DNA of 64,000 bases from Solimonas sp040066175 (GTDB lineage Bacteria; Pseudomonadota; Gammaproteobacteria; Nevskiales; Nevskiaceae): contig NZ_JBEAAM010000004.1 in the NCBI RefSeq assembly GCF_040066175.1, positions 1 through 64,000 on the forward strand. The letters are read 5' to 3'. The translations under genes and the position numbers were made by a program. Shown piece by piece: positions 9,079-17,842 of this stretch (its first letter is position 1; each line of letters opens with the position of its first letter). A model generated the notes under the pieces. The model made no database searches. It worked only from the letters and a program-made list of their open reading frames with translations, and had not been told where the DNA came from.

Positions 9079-10634
9079 AACCGGTGCGCATCCTCAGTCT
9101 GGACGTCGGCACGCAAAGCGCGCGCGCGATCGTGTTCGACGCGCAGGGCCGTCTGCTGGCCAAGGCGCAGCGCGTGTTCGAGCCGACCTATGTCTCGCCA
9201 CAGCCGGGCTGGGCCGAGCAGGATCCCGAGGTCTATTGGCGCGCCATCGCCGACAGTTGCCAGGCCCTGTGGCAGCAGGGGATCGTGCGGGCCGACGAGA
9301 TCGGCGCGCTGACGCTGACGACGCAGCGCGCGACGATGATCTGCACCGATCGCGAGGGCCGCGTGCTGCGTCCGGCGATCCTGTGGCTGGACCAGCGCCG
9401 CTGCACGGCGCCGCCACGGCTGTCCGCGCTCTGGCGCACGGCGTTCGCGCTGGCGGGCGCGACGCCGCTGGTTGCGCACCTGCAGCGCGAGGCCGAGGCG
9501 AACTGGCTGGCGCAGCACGAGCCGGCGCTGTGGCGCGAGACCGCGCACTTCCCGTTCCTGTCCGGCTGGCTGAGCCAGCGCCTGGTCGGCGAATACGTCG
9601 ATTCGGTCGGCTGCCAGGTCGGCTTCGTGCCGTTCGACTACCGCAGGCTGGACTGGGCCGGCCCGCGCGACTTCAAGTGGCAGGCGGTGGCGGTGCGGCG
9701 CGAACAGCTGCCGCGCCTCGTGCCGCCGGGCCAGCGCCTCGGCACGCTGACGAAGGTGGCGGCCGAGGCGCTGGGCCTGCCGGCCGGCCTGGCGGTGATC
9801 GCCGCGGCCGCCGACAAGGCCTGCGAGGTGCTGGGCTGCGGCGTGCTCGATCCGGACGTCGGCCAGCTGAGCTTCGGCACCACCGCGACGATCAACACCA
9901 CGCAGTCCCGCTATGTCGAGGTGCAGCGCATGCTGCCGCCGTACCCCGCCGCGGTGCCGGGCGCGTACAACACCGAGATCCAGATCTACCGCGGCTTCTG
10001 GATGGTGTCCTGGTTCAAGCGCGAGTTCGCGCACCGCGAACAGGCGCTCGCCGCCGAGCGCGGCGTGCCGGTCGAGGCGCTGTTCGACGATCTGATCCGC
10101 ACGGTGCCGCCGGGCTCGATGGGCCTGATGCTGCAGCCGTACTGGTCACCGGGCGTGCGCGATCCGGGGCCGGAGGCCAAGGGCGCGGTGATCGGTTTCG
10201 GCGACGTGCACACCCGTGCGCACTTTTACCGCGCGATTCTCGAGGGCCTGGTGTACGGCCTGCGCAGCGGCCGCGAGCAGATCGAGAAGCGCATCGGCCG
10301 GCGTCTGACACGGCTTTGCGTGGCCGGCGGCGGATCGCAGTCCGACCAGGCGATGCAGATCACCGCGGACGTGTTCGCGCTGCCGGCGGAGCGCCCCGAG
10401 GTGTACGAGACTTCTGCGCTCGGCGCCGCGATCAATGCCGCGGTGGGGCTGGGCGTGCATCCGGACTATCCGGCGGCGGTGCGCGCGATGACGCGCAGCG
10501 GCCGGTGCTTCGAGCCGGATCCGCAGGCGGTGAAGATCTACGACGCGCTGTACCGCGAGGTCTACCAGCAGATGTACCGCCAGCTCAAACCGCTGTACGC
10601 GCGCATCCGCGCGATCACCGGCTATCCGCCTTAG
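9075..10634 (+). CDS. FGGY-family carbohydrate kinase (glycerol kinase-like)
   Basis: ATP-dependent sugar or polyol kinase of the FGGY family, 519 residues. The N-terminal phosphate-binding loop is LDVGTQSARAI (residues 9-19), with GFGDVHTRAHFYRAILEG and the adenosine motif AGGGSQSDQAMQITADV in the C-terminal half. TLTTQRATMICTD corresponds to the substrate loop. The GTG start at 9075 overlaps the glpD stop. Pairing with a glycerol-3-phosphate dehydrogenase makes glycerol the likeliest substrate, but it is not a close match to canonical GlpK. Upstream in-frame sequence belongs to a shadow frame of glpD and was not used. It ends 3 bp before the convergent DUF962 gene. Confidence 0.8.
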   Translation: MKPVRILSLDVGTQSARAIVFDAQGRLLAKAQRVFEPTYVSPQPGWAEQDPEVYWRAIADSCQALWQQGIVRADEIGALTLTTQRATMICTDREGRVLRPAILWLDQRRCTAPPRLSALWRTAFALAGATPLVAHLQREAEANWLAQHEPALWRETAHFPFLSGWLSQRLVGEYVDSVGCQVGFVPFDYRRLDWAGPRDFKWQAVAVRREQLPRLVPPGQRLGTLTKVAAEALGLPAGLAVIAAAADKACEVLGCGVLDPDVGQLSFGTTATINTTQSRYVEVQRMLPPYPAAVPGAYNTEIQIYRGFWMVSWFKREFAHREQALAAERGVPVEALFDDLIRTVPPGSMGLMLQPYWSPGVRDPGPEAKGAVIGFGDVHTRAHFYRAILEGLVYGLRSGREQIEKRIGRRLTRLCVAGGGSQSDQAMQITADVFALPAERPEVYETSALGAAINAAVGLGVHPDYPAAVRAMTRSGRCFEPDPQAVKIYDALYREVYQQMYRQLKPLYARIRAITGYPP

Positions 10635-10637
10635 GCG

Positions 10638-10991
10638 CTACCGGCTGCCGGCTTCCAGGTTGCGCAGCCAGCCGCCGCTGAGCACGAAGCGCGGGAAGGT
10701 GATGAACTGCTCGGCAACGATGCGCCGGACGAAGTCCCAGGCCCCGGCGAAGGCCTGTGGCTGCAAAGCCTCGCGGTCGTGGCCGATGCCCTGGGCGAAC
10801 AGCGACAGCGCCATCAACAGCAGCCCGCCCAGCGCGGCGAACAGGCCTGAGAACAGCAGCGCGCCGAGCGCGTTGATGCTGCCGATCCAGAACAGCGGCA
10901 CGGCCACGATGTGGATCAGCAGGTTGACGCGGTCGCGGTGGCGCTCCGCGTACTCCGACCACTGGACTTTCAGCAGCTCTTCGAAGGTCAT
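10638..10991 (-). CDS. Mpo1/DUF962-like integral membrane protein
   Basis: A 117-residue protein with the start MTFEELLKVQWSEYAERHRD followed by HIVAVPLFWIGSI, matching the DUF962/YGL010w family. In yeast Mpo1 is a dioxygenase for alpha-oxidation of 2-hydroxy fatty acids. Two or three hydrophobic segments cover roughly residues 26-65. The H-R-D and N-x-x-x-H residues typical of the family are visible (HRDRVNLLIH). The start overlaps the queF stop (ATGA), so the two are co-translated. Function in bacteria is not settled; a lipid role would fit the convergent operon, but that is speculation. Confidence 0.7.
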   Translation of the reverse strand: MTFEELLKVQWSEYAERHRDRVNLLIHIVAVPLFWIGSINALGALLFSGLFAALGGLLLMALSLFAQGIGHDREALQPQAFAGAWDFVRRIVAEQFITFPRFVLSGGWLRNLEAGSR

Positions 10992-11410
10992 GGTGTCTGC
11001 CCCTGGCCGGTCGGATCGACGTGCCACGCCGGCGGCGGCAGGCTGCCGGCCCAGCCGGCCTTGCGGTATTCGGCGCTGACGTGCGTATAGACGCCGCCGC
11101 GCACGTTGAACACCGCGGTCAGGCGCATGAAGCGTGGCTGTGTCGCGGCGACGAGGTCGTCGAGCATCTGATTGGTCACGGCCTCGTGGAACGCGCCTTC
11201 GTTGCGGAAACTCCAGATATAGAGCTTGAGGGATTTCAGTTCGACACAGGTGCGGTCGGCCACGTACTCCAGGTACAGGGTGCCGAAGTCCGGCTGCCCG
11301 GTCTTCGGGCACAGGCAGGTGAACTCCGGCAGGCGCATGCGAATCGCGTAATCGCGCTGTGGTGCAGGATTCGGGAAGGTTTCCAGCGTCTTGCTGGGCT
11401 GGGTTGACAT
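10988..11410 (-). CDS. queF: NADPH-dependent 7-cyano-7-deazaguanine reductase QueF (type I)
   Basis: Cytoplasmic enzyme that reduces preQ0 to preQ1 in queuosine synthesis. The 140-residue product is the short, unimodular type I form. The catalytic cysteine lies in FTCLCPKTGQPDFGTLYLEY, with the family motif ELKSLKLYIWSFRNEG and GAFHEAVTNQ following. The start is set at 11410 (MSTQPSK); a longer in-frame extension to 11485 is not conserved. It partners conceptually with gluQ, which modifies queuosine in tRNA(Asp). It is divergent from smc. Confidence 0.93.
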   Translation of the reverse strand: MSTQPSKTLETFPNPAPQRDYAIRMRLPEFTCLCPKTGQPDFGTLYLEYVADRTCVELKSLKLYIWSFRNEGAFHEAVTNQMLDDLVAATQPRFMRLTAVFNVRGGVYTHVSAEYRKAGWAGSLPPPAWHVDPTGQGQTP

Positions 11411-11577
11411 GCGCGGTGGGTCCGACGTCCGGGAACTTGGGTGAAAATCCCGCAGGCAGCTGGATGCTGGACGGCGGGCGTTCATAATTTACACTACGCG
11501 GCCTCCGGCACCCTGCCGGGGCTCGAATCCGACGCCAAGAACAGCGCCCCGCAGGGGGGCGAGAGAAACCCGAGCGC

Positions 11578-14500
11578 ATGCGACTTTCTGGCATCAAACT
11601 CGCCGGCTTCAAGTCCTTCGTGGACGCGACGCAGCTGCCGCTGCCGGCCAACCTGACCGGCGTCGTCGGTCCCAACGGCTGTGGCAAGTCGAACATCATC
11701 GACGCGGTGCGCTGGGTGCTGGGCGAAACCAGCATGAAGAACCTGCGTTCGTCGGATGCCGAGGACGTGATCTTCAACGGCTCAAAGACGCGCAAGCCGG
11801 TCGGCCGCGCCTCGGTCGAACTGATCTTCGACAACAGCGACGGCACCATCGGCGGCCCCTACGCGGCCTACAGTGAAATCTCCGTGCGCCGCGAGCTGGT
11901 GCGCGACGGCGGTTCGCAGTACTACCTCAACGGCGCCAAGTGCCTGAAGCGCGACGTCACCGACCTGTTCCTCGGTACCGGCCTGGGCGGCAAGAACCAG
12001 TACGCGATCATCGAGCAGGGCATGGTGTCGCGCATGATCGAGGCCAAGCCCGAGGAGCTGCGACAGTGGCTCGAAGAGGCCGCCGGCATCTCCAAGTACA
12101 AGGACCGCCGCCGCGAGACCGAGTCGCGCATCAAGCAGACGCGCGAGAACCTCGCCCGCCTCAACGACCTGCGCTCGGAAATCCAGCAGCGCCTCGAAGT
12201 GCTGTCCAAGCAGGCGGCGAACGCCGAGAAATACAAGGAATACAAGTCGCAGGAGCGTCGGCTGCGCGCCGAGATCCTGGCGCTGCGCATGCGCCAGCTG
12301 CAGGCGCAGAGCGAAGGACACGAAAGCGCGATCGCCGAACTGGAACAGGCGCTGGACCAGGCGCGTCTGCGCGTCAATCAGGCCGGCGACGCGCGCGTCG
12401 CCGCCGAGGTCGAGAGCCGCGCGCTGTCGAACCGGCTCAACGACGAGCAGAGCAAGGTTTACGAGGCCGAAGCAGGTCTTGCGCGCCAGGAGCAGGGCCT
12501 GCAGCACGCACGCGAACTCAAGCAGATCAAGGCGCGCGAGCTGGACCAGATCCTGCGCCAGCTCGGCGAACTGGAAGCGCGGCAGACGCGCGAGCAGCAG
12601 CGTCTGGACGAAGCCGGCCGTCAGCTGGCCGATCTCGAGCGCCAGGTGCAGACCTCCGAGGAATCCGAAGGCGAGGCACAGTCGGCGCTGATTGCGGCCG
12701 AGGAAGAGGCGCAGGAGGAACAGCGCCGCTGGGATGGCTTTGTGCAGGATGCGGAAACGCCGCTGACGCAGACCGAAGCCGAGCGGGTGCGCGTGCAGCA
12801 GCTGGAGCGTGCGCGCTTCCAGAACGAGGAACGCCATCGCCGGGTGCAGGCCGAGCACGCCGCGCTCAATGTCGAACCGATCCGCAACAGTCTCATCGAA
12901 GCCGACCAGGAACTGGGCGCGCTCGGCCAGGAGCTGGCCGCCGCCGAGGAGCGGCTCACGGCCGTCGATGCGGAGCTGCAACGCTTGCGCGACGAGCGAA
13001 GTGCGGCCGAGGCCGGACTGCACGAGGCCCGGCAGACGCTGCAATCCGCCCGCGGTCGTGTCGCTTCGCTGGAGACGCTGCAGCAGGCCGCGCTGCGCGA
13101 GGACGACGCCGAGCTGAACCTGTGGCTGCGGCAGAATCAGCTGTCCGAGTGCCCGCGTCTGGCGACGGCCTTGCAGGTCGATGGCGGCTGGGAGACGGCG
13201 GTCGAGCAGGTGCTGGAAGGTCTGCTGCAGGCGCCGCTGGTCCCGGCGTTCGAAGAGCGCCTGCGCGCACTGGGGCCGGCGCCCAAGTCCGGTGTCGCCC
13301 TGCTGGCCGATAACGGCAGTCGCGGTGCATCGGGACTGGCGGCGCAGGTGAGCGGACCGCAGGCGGTGATCGACCTGCTGTCCGGCATCCACACCGCCGA
13401 GTCGCTGGACGAGGCGCTGGCGCTGCTGCCCGGCCTGCCGGCGGCGCAATCGGTGATCACGCGCGAGGGTATCTGGTGCGGTCGCCATTTCCGCCGCTAT
13501 CCGAGGCAGGGCGACGACCGCGGCGGCGTGATCGCGCGCAGCCAGCTGCTGAAGCAGCTCAGGCTCCAGGTCGAGGAACTGCAGCAGCAGGTGCTCGACC
13601 GCGAGAAGCTGCTCGGCGAGCTGCGCGGGCGCACGCACGCGATGGAGCAGGAGCGACGCGAGCTGTCGTCGAAGTTCGACCAGACGCGGCATCGTCAGGC
13701 GCAGAAGCTGGCGTTCCGCCAGGCCCAGGCGGTGCGCCTCGAACAGGTGCAGGCGCGCGAACAGGCACTGGCGAAGGAGCTGGAGACGCTGGAGCAGGCG
13801 CGGCTGCAGCAGCAGCACGAGCTGGACGAGTCGCGTACCCGCCTGCTGTCGCTGGAGCAGGTCGCGCAGGAACTGCGCGAGCGCCGTGCGCAGATGCAGC
13901 AGACCTTGCAGAAGAAGCGCGACGCGGTCGGCAGGGCACGCATGCTCGCGGCGCAGGCGCAGCAGGCGCGCAATCAGCTGCAGGTGCAGCTCGCCGGCCG
14001 GCGCAGCGCAGTCGCCGCGCTGGAGCAGGCGATCAAGGACATCCACGCCAGCCGCGAGTCGCTGCAGATCCGTCGCGTCGAGGAGGAGCAGAACGCCGCC
14101 GATCTCGATGCGCCGTTGCAGGATCGCGCCGCCGAAGTCGAGCAGGCACGGGCGGTCGTGCAGGCGGCACGCGAGCAGTTGCGCGCGGTGCGCGAGCAGG
14201 TCGAGGCCGCCGAACAGATCCTGCAGGCTGCCGTGCAGGCAGCCCGCGCCGCCGAGCAGGACAAGGACGCTGCGCTGGAACGCGTGCAGCAGGCGCGCCT
14301 GGAGTTCGAGAACCTGCGCGCGCATCGCGAGAGCCTCGACGAACAGATCGCCGAGACCGGTTTCGAGCGCGAGGCCCTGTTCGGCGGTCTGGCCGAAGAC
14401 GCCAGCCTGCCGGACTGGGAGGAGCGCCTGGCCACGGTCACGCGCCGCATCGAGCGTCTGGGCGCCATCAACCTGGCCGCGATCGAGGAGCTGGAGGAGG

Positions 14501-15087
14501 CGCGTGGGCGCGAGACCTATCTTGCCGAGCAGCACGCGGACCTGCACGGCGCACTGGAGACCCTCGAAGAGGCGATCCGCAAGATCGATGTCGAGACCAA
14601 GGAGCTGTTCAAGCAGACCTTCGACAAGGTCGATGGCGTGTTCCGGGATCGCTTTCCCAAGCTGTTCGGCGGCGGCGAGGCCTATCTGGAGCTGACCGGC
14701 GAGAATCTGCTCGATACCGGCGTGCGCGTCATGGCGCGTCCGCCCGGCAAGCGCAATTCGACGATTCACCTGCTGTCCGGCGGCGAGAAGGCGATGACCG
14801 CCGTGGCGCTGTTGCTGGCCTTGTTCCAGCTCAATCCCGCGCCGTTCTGCCTGATGGACGAGGTCGATGCGCCGCTGGATGACGCCAACGTCGGGCGCTT
14901 CTGCGAGATCGTCCGCGAAATGTCGCAGAACGTGCAGTTCATTATCATTACCCACAACAAGATCACCATGGAGCTGGCGCAGCAGCTGCACGGTGTGACG
15001 ATGCAGGAGCCGGGCGTGTCGCGGCTGGTCAGCGTCGACATCCAGCAGGCGGTTGAACTGGCCACAGAGCAGGAAACGCAGCAATGA
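11578..15087 (+). CDS. smc: Chromosome segregation ATPase SMC
   Basis: Condensin ATPase that extrudes and compacts DNA with the kleisin ScpA and ScpB, both encoded about 8-9 kb downstream. The 1169-residue protein has Walker A GPNGCGKSN at 31-39, an R-loop and Q-loop region (YAIIEQGMVSRMIEAKPEEL), and long coiled coils at about 165-495 and 660-1000. A globular hinge lies around 510-640. The ABC signature LLSGGEKAM is near 1066 and Walker B FCLMDEVDAPLDD near 1090. The 167-bp region to queF contains AT-rich CATAATTTACACT around 11484-11495, a possible promoter. It overlaps zipA by 4 bp. Confidence 0.97.
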   Translation: MRLSGIKLAGFKSFVDATQLPLPANLTGVVGPNGCGKSNIIDAVRWVLGETSMKNLRSSDAEDVIFNGSKTRKPVGRASVELIFDNSDGTIGGPYAAYSEISVRRELVRDGGSQYYLNGAKCLKRDVTDLFLGTGLGGKNQYAIIEQGMVSRMIEAKPEELRQWLEEAAGISKYKDRRRETESRIKQTRENLARLNDLRSEIQQRLEVLSKQAANAEKYKEYKSQERRLRAEILALRMRQLQAQSEGHESAIAELEQALDQARLRVNQAGDARVAAEVESRALSNRLNDEQSKVYEAEAGLARQEQGLQHARELKQIKARELDQILRQLGELEARQTREQQRLDEAGRQLADLERQVQTSEESEGEAQSALIAAEEEAQEEQRRWDGFVQDAETPLTQTEAERVRVQQLERARFQNEERHRRVQAEHAALNVEPIRNSLIEADQELGALGQELAAAEERLTAVDAELQRLRDERSAAEAGLHEARQTLQSARGRVASLETLQQAALREDDAELNLWLRQNQLSECPRLATALQVDGGWETAVEQVLEGLLQAPLVPAFEERLRALGPAPKSGVALLADNGSRGASGLAAQVSGPQAVIDLLSGIHTAESLDEALALLPGLPAAQSVITREGIWCGRHFRRYPRQGDDRGGVIARSQLLKQLRLQVEELQQQVLDREKLLGELRGRTHAMEQERRELSSKFDQTRHRQAQKLAFRQAQAVRLEQVQAREQALAKELETLEQARLQQQHELDESRTRLLSLEQVAQELRERRAQMQQTLQKKRDAVGRARMLAAQAQQARNQLQVQLAGRRSAVAALEQAIKDIHASRESLQIRRVEEEQNAADLDAPLQDRAAEVEQARAVVQAAREQLRAVREQVEAAEQILQAAVQAARAAEQDKDAALERVQQARLEFENLRAHRESLDEQIAETGFEREALFGGLAEDASLPDWEERLATVTRRIERLGAINLAAIEELEEARGRETYLAEQHADLHGALETLEEAIRKIDVETKELFKQTFDKVDGVFRDRFPKLFGGGEAYLELTGENLLDTGVRVMARPPGKRNSTIHLLSGGEKAMTAVALLLALFQLNPAPFCLMDEVDAPLDDANVGRFCEIVREMSQNVQFIIITHNKITMELAQQLHGVTMQEPGVSRLVSVDIQQAVELATEQETQQ

Positions 15088-15782
15088 GTCCATTGCAATG
15101 GGCGCTTCTGGTCGTCGGCGCCGTCGCGGTCGTCGCGATCTATGTCTATAGCCGCCGCGAGCAGGGCCCGTCCAAGTCATCGGGCGCGCCGCCGCCTGGG
15201 AAGATGCCGCCGATTCCCGCGGCCGACCAGATGGACATGTTCGCGCGCCAGGGCGAGTTCGACGAGTTCGGCGTCGGCAAGCCGCGCAAGCGGGTCGCGC
15301 CGAGCCTGTCGGGCGGCGCGGCGCCGGGTGAATCACCGACGGCCGCGGCCAGCGCGGCCCCGCGGGCGGTCGAAGAGCGCCTGGTGGCCGTGCTGATCGC
15401 CGAGCGTGAGGGCACGGCAATCTTCGGTCCGAAGATCCACGCTGCGCTGCGTGCGCAGGGACTGCAGTTCGGCGAACGCAAGATCTATCACCGCATCGAC
15501 GCGGGCCGGCCGGTGTTCTCGGTCGCCAGCCTGATCAAGCCGGGCTATCTCGATCCCGCAGAGCAGCACGCCTTCTCGACTCCGGGGCTGTCGGTGTTCA
15601 TGGTGCTGCCGGGGCCGATGCCGGCGGAAACCGCAGTCGGTGACATGCTCGGCACCGCGCGTGCGCTCGCCCAGCAGCTCAATGCCGAGGTGTTCGACAC
15701 CAACCGCCAGTTGCTGACGCCGGCGGCCGAGAAAGCGATGGTCGCCGAGATCCGGACCTGGGCGCGCCAGCTCGGGCTGTGA
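15084..15782 (+). CDS. zipA: Cell division protein ZipA
   Basis: Inner-membrane division protein that tethers FtsZ to the membrane. The 232-residue protein has a single N-terminal transmembrane segment (about residues 4-22, WALLVVGAVAVVAIYVYS). A proline/alanine/glycine-rich linker follows, then a C-terminal FtsZ-binding domain (about 97-230) that includes GPKIHAALRAQGLQFGERKI and STPGLSVFMVLPGP. It is shorter than E. coli ZipA because the linker is short. It sits between smc and ligA with 4-bp overlaps on both sides, the order seen in Pseudomonas-type genomes. Confidence 0.92.
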   Translation: MSPLQWALLVVGAVAVVAIYVYSRREQGPSKSSGAPPPGKMPPIPAADQMDMFARQGEFDEFGVGKPRKRVAPSLSGGAAPGESPTAAASAAPRAVEERLVAVLIAEREGTAIFGPKIHAALRAQGLQFGERKIYHRIDAGRPVFSVASLIKPGYLDPAEQHAFSTPGLSVFMVLPGPMPAETAVGDMLGTARALAQQLNAEVFDTNRQLLTPAAEKAMVAEIRTWARQLGL

Positions 15783-17842
15783 AGATCCCCGAGGCGGTGC
15801 GCCGGCGCGCCGAGGCGCTGCGCCGGCAGCTCGACGAGCACAACTATCGCTACTACGTGCTCGACCAGCCGACCGTGTCGGATGCCGAATACGATCGCCT
15901 GTTCGACGAACTGCAGCGGCTGGAACAGGACCATCCCGATCTGGTGACGCCGGACTCGCCGACGCAGCGGGTCGGCGGCGCGCCGCGCGCCGATTTCGCG
16001 CCGGTGCGTCATGGTCAGCCGATGCTGTCGCTGCGCAAGGTGACGACCGAAGCGGAGCTGCAGGACTTCGACCGCCGCGTGCGCGAGACGCTGGGCGTGG
16101 CGTCGGTCGATTACGTCGGTGAGCCCAAGCTCGACGGGCTGGCCGTGTCGCTGACCTACGAGCACGGCGTGCTCGTGCGCGGCGCGACGCGCGGCGACGG
16201 CGAAACCGGCGAGGACATCACCGCCAATCTGCGCACGATCCGCCGCATTCCGTTGCGGCTGCGCGGCGAGGCGCCGCGCAGCATCGAGGTGCGCGGCGAG
16301 GTCTATCTGCCGCTGGCCGGCTTCCGGCGCTGGGTCGAGGAGGCCACGCAGCGCGGCGAGCGCGCCCCGGTGAATCCACGCAATGCCGCCGCCGGCAGCC
16401 TGCGTCAGCTCGATCCCGCCGTCACCGCGCGCCGGCCGCTGGCGTTCTACGCCTACGGTGTCGGCCAGCACGACGGCTGGGAGCGGCCGGCCCGGCACAT
16501 GGAGGTGCTGGACTGCTTGCGCCACTGGGGCTTTCCGCTGTCCGACCTGATCGAGCGCGTGCGCGGGCCGGACGGCTGCCAGCGCTATTTCGAGGCGATG
16601 CAGGCACGGCGCGCGCATCTGCCCTTCGACATCGACGGGGTCGTGTTCAAGCTCGACGACCTCGCCGGCCGCGAGGAACTGGGCGCGGTGTCGCGCGAGC
16701 CGCGCTGGGCGGTGGCCTACAAGTTCGCCGCCGAGGAGGCGCAGACGGTGATCGAGGACATCGATTTCCAGGTGGGCCGCACCGGCGTGCTGACACCGAC
16801 CGCGCGGCTGCGCACGGTCTTCGTCGGCGGAGCTCATGTGTCGAACGCGACGCTGCACAACCTCGACGAGATCGCGCGCAAGGACATCCGCATCGGCGAC
16901 TGGGTCGTGGTGCGCCGTGCCGGCGACGTGATCCCCGAAGTCAAGGAAGTCGTGTTGGCCAAGCGTTCGCACCACGTGCGTCACGCGCAGGTGCCGCAGC
17001 GTTGTCCGGTCTGCGACAGTCCGGTGGTCCGCGAACCCGGCGATCCGGTCGCGCGCTGCAGCGGCGGCCTGACCTGCCCGGCGCAGCTCACGCGTGCACT
17101 GCAGCACTTCGCGAGCCGGCGCGCGCTCGACATCGAGGGGCTGGGCGAGAAACTGCTCGGCCAGCTGATCGAGCAAGGGCTCGTGCGCAAGAGCAGCGAC
17201 ATCTACCACCTCGACGTGCAGCGCCTGGCCGGTCTGGAGCGCATGGGCGAGAAGTCGGCGCAGAACCTGATCGACGCGATCGAGCGCAGCAAGGAGACGA
17301 CGCTGGCGCGTTTCGTCTATGCGCTGGGCATCCCGCAGGTCGGCGAGACCACGGCACAGGCCCTGGCCGCGCACTTCCGCACGCTCGACGCCCTGATCGC
17401 GGCGGCGCTCGCCGACGCACCGACGGCGGACGCGCAGGGTCTGAAGGACAAGGAGCGCTTCCCGCGACTGCGCGAGGTGCCGGATGTCGGGCCCGAGGTC
17501 GCGCGGCAGATCAGCCTGTGGTTCGCACAGGACAAGCATCGCGCACTGATCGACGAACTGCGCGCCGCCGGCGTGCGCTGGCCGCAGGCGCAGGCACCGC
17601 GGGAAGGGCCGCTCAACGGCAAGACCTTCGTGCTGACCGGCACCTTGCCGGGCATGAGCCGCGACGAGGCCAGCGCGCTGATCGAAGCGCAGGGAGGCAA
17701 GGTGGCCGGCTCGGTGTCGAAAAAGACCGACTATGTCGTCGCCGGCGACGCGGCTGGTTCCAAGCTGGCGAAGGCGCAGGCGCTCGGCGTGCCGGTGCTC
17801 GATCTCGACGGACTCAAGGCGCTGCTGAAGGGAGGGGCGTGA
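15779..17842 (+). CDS. ligA: NAD-dependent DNA ligase
   Basis: Replicative ligase that seals nicks using NAD+. The 687-residue product has the Ia domain with NYRYYVLDQPTVSDAEYD at 22-39, the adenylated lysine K117 in EPKLDG, and GATRGDGETGEDIT. It then shows an OB fold, a four-cysteine zinc finger (CPVCDS near 410 and CSGGLTCPAQ near 427), helix-hairpin-helix repeats and a C-terminal BRCT domain (about 610-687). The GTG start at 15779 overlaps the zipA stop and the stop overlaps the mscS start (TGATG). Confidence 0.97.
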   Translation: MKIPEAVRRRAEALRRQLDEHNYRYYVLDQPTVSDAEYDRLFDELQRLEQDHPDLVTPDSPTQRVGGAPRADFAPVRHGQPMLSLRKVTTEAELQDFDRRVRETLGVASVDYVGEPKLDGLAVSLTYEHGVLVRGATRGDGETGEDITANLRTIRRIPLRLRGEAPRSIEVRGEVYLPLAGFRRWVEEATQRGERAPVNPRNAAAGSLRQLDPAVTARRPLAFYAYGVGQHDGWERPARHMEVLDCLRHWGFPLSDLIERVRGPDGCQRYFEAMQARRAHLPFDIDGVVFKLDDLAGREELGAVSREPRWAVAYKFAAEEAQTVIEDIDFQVGRTGVLTPTARLRTVFVGGAHVSNATLHNLDEIARKDIRIGDWVVVRRAGDVIPEVKEVVLAKRSHHVRHAQVPQRCPVCDSPVVREPGDPVARCSGGLTCPAQLTRALQHFASRRALDIEGLGEKLLGQLIEQGLVRKSSDIYHLDVQRLAGLERMGEKSAQNLIDAIERSKETTLARFVYALGIPQVGETTAQALAAHFRTLDALIAAALADAPTADAQGLKDKERFPRLREVPDVGPEVARQISLWFAQDKHRALIDELRAAGVRWPQAQAPREGPLNGKTFVLTGTLPGMSRDEASALIEAQGGKVAGSVSKKTDYVVAGDAAGSKLAKAQALGVPVLDLDGLKALLKGGA

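Noticed and set aside
9068..10681. 537-codon frame overlapping the FGGY kinase
   Set aside because: A shadow frame of the kinase with repetitive Arg/Gly/Ala composition and no domain.
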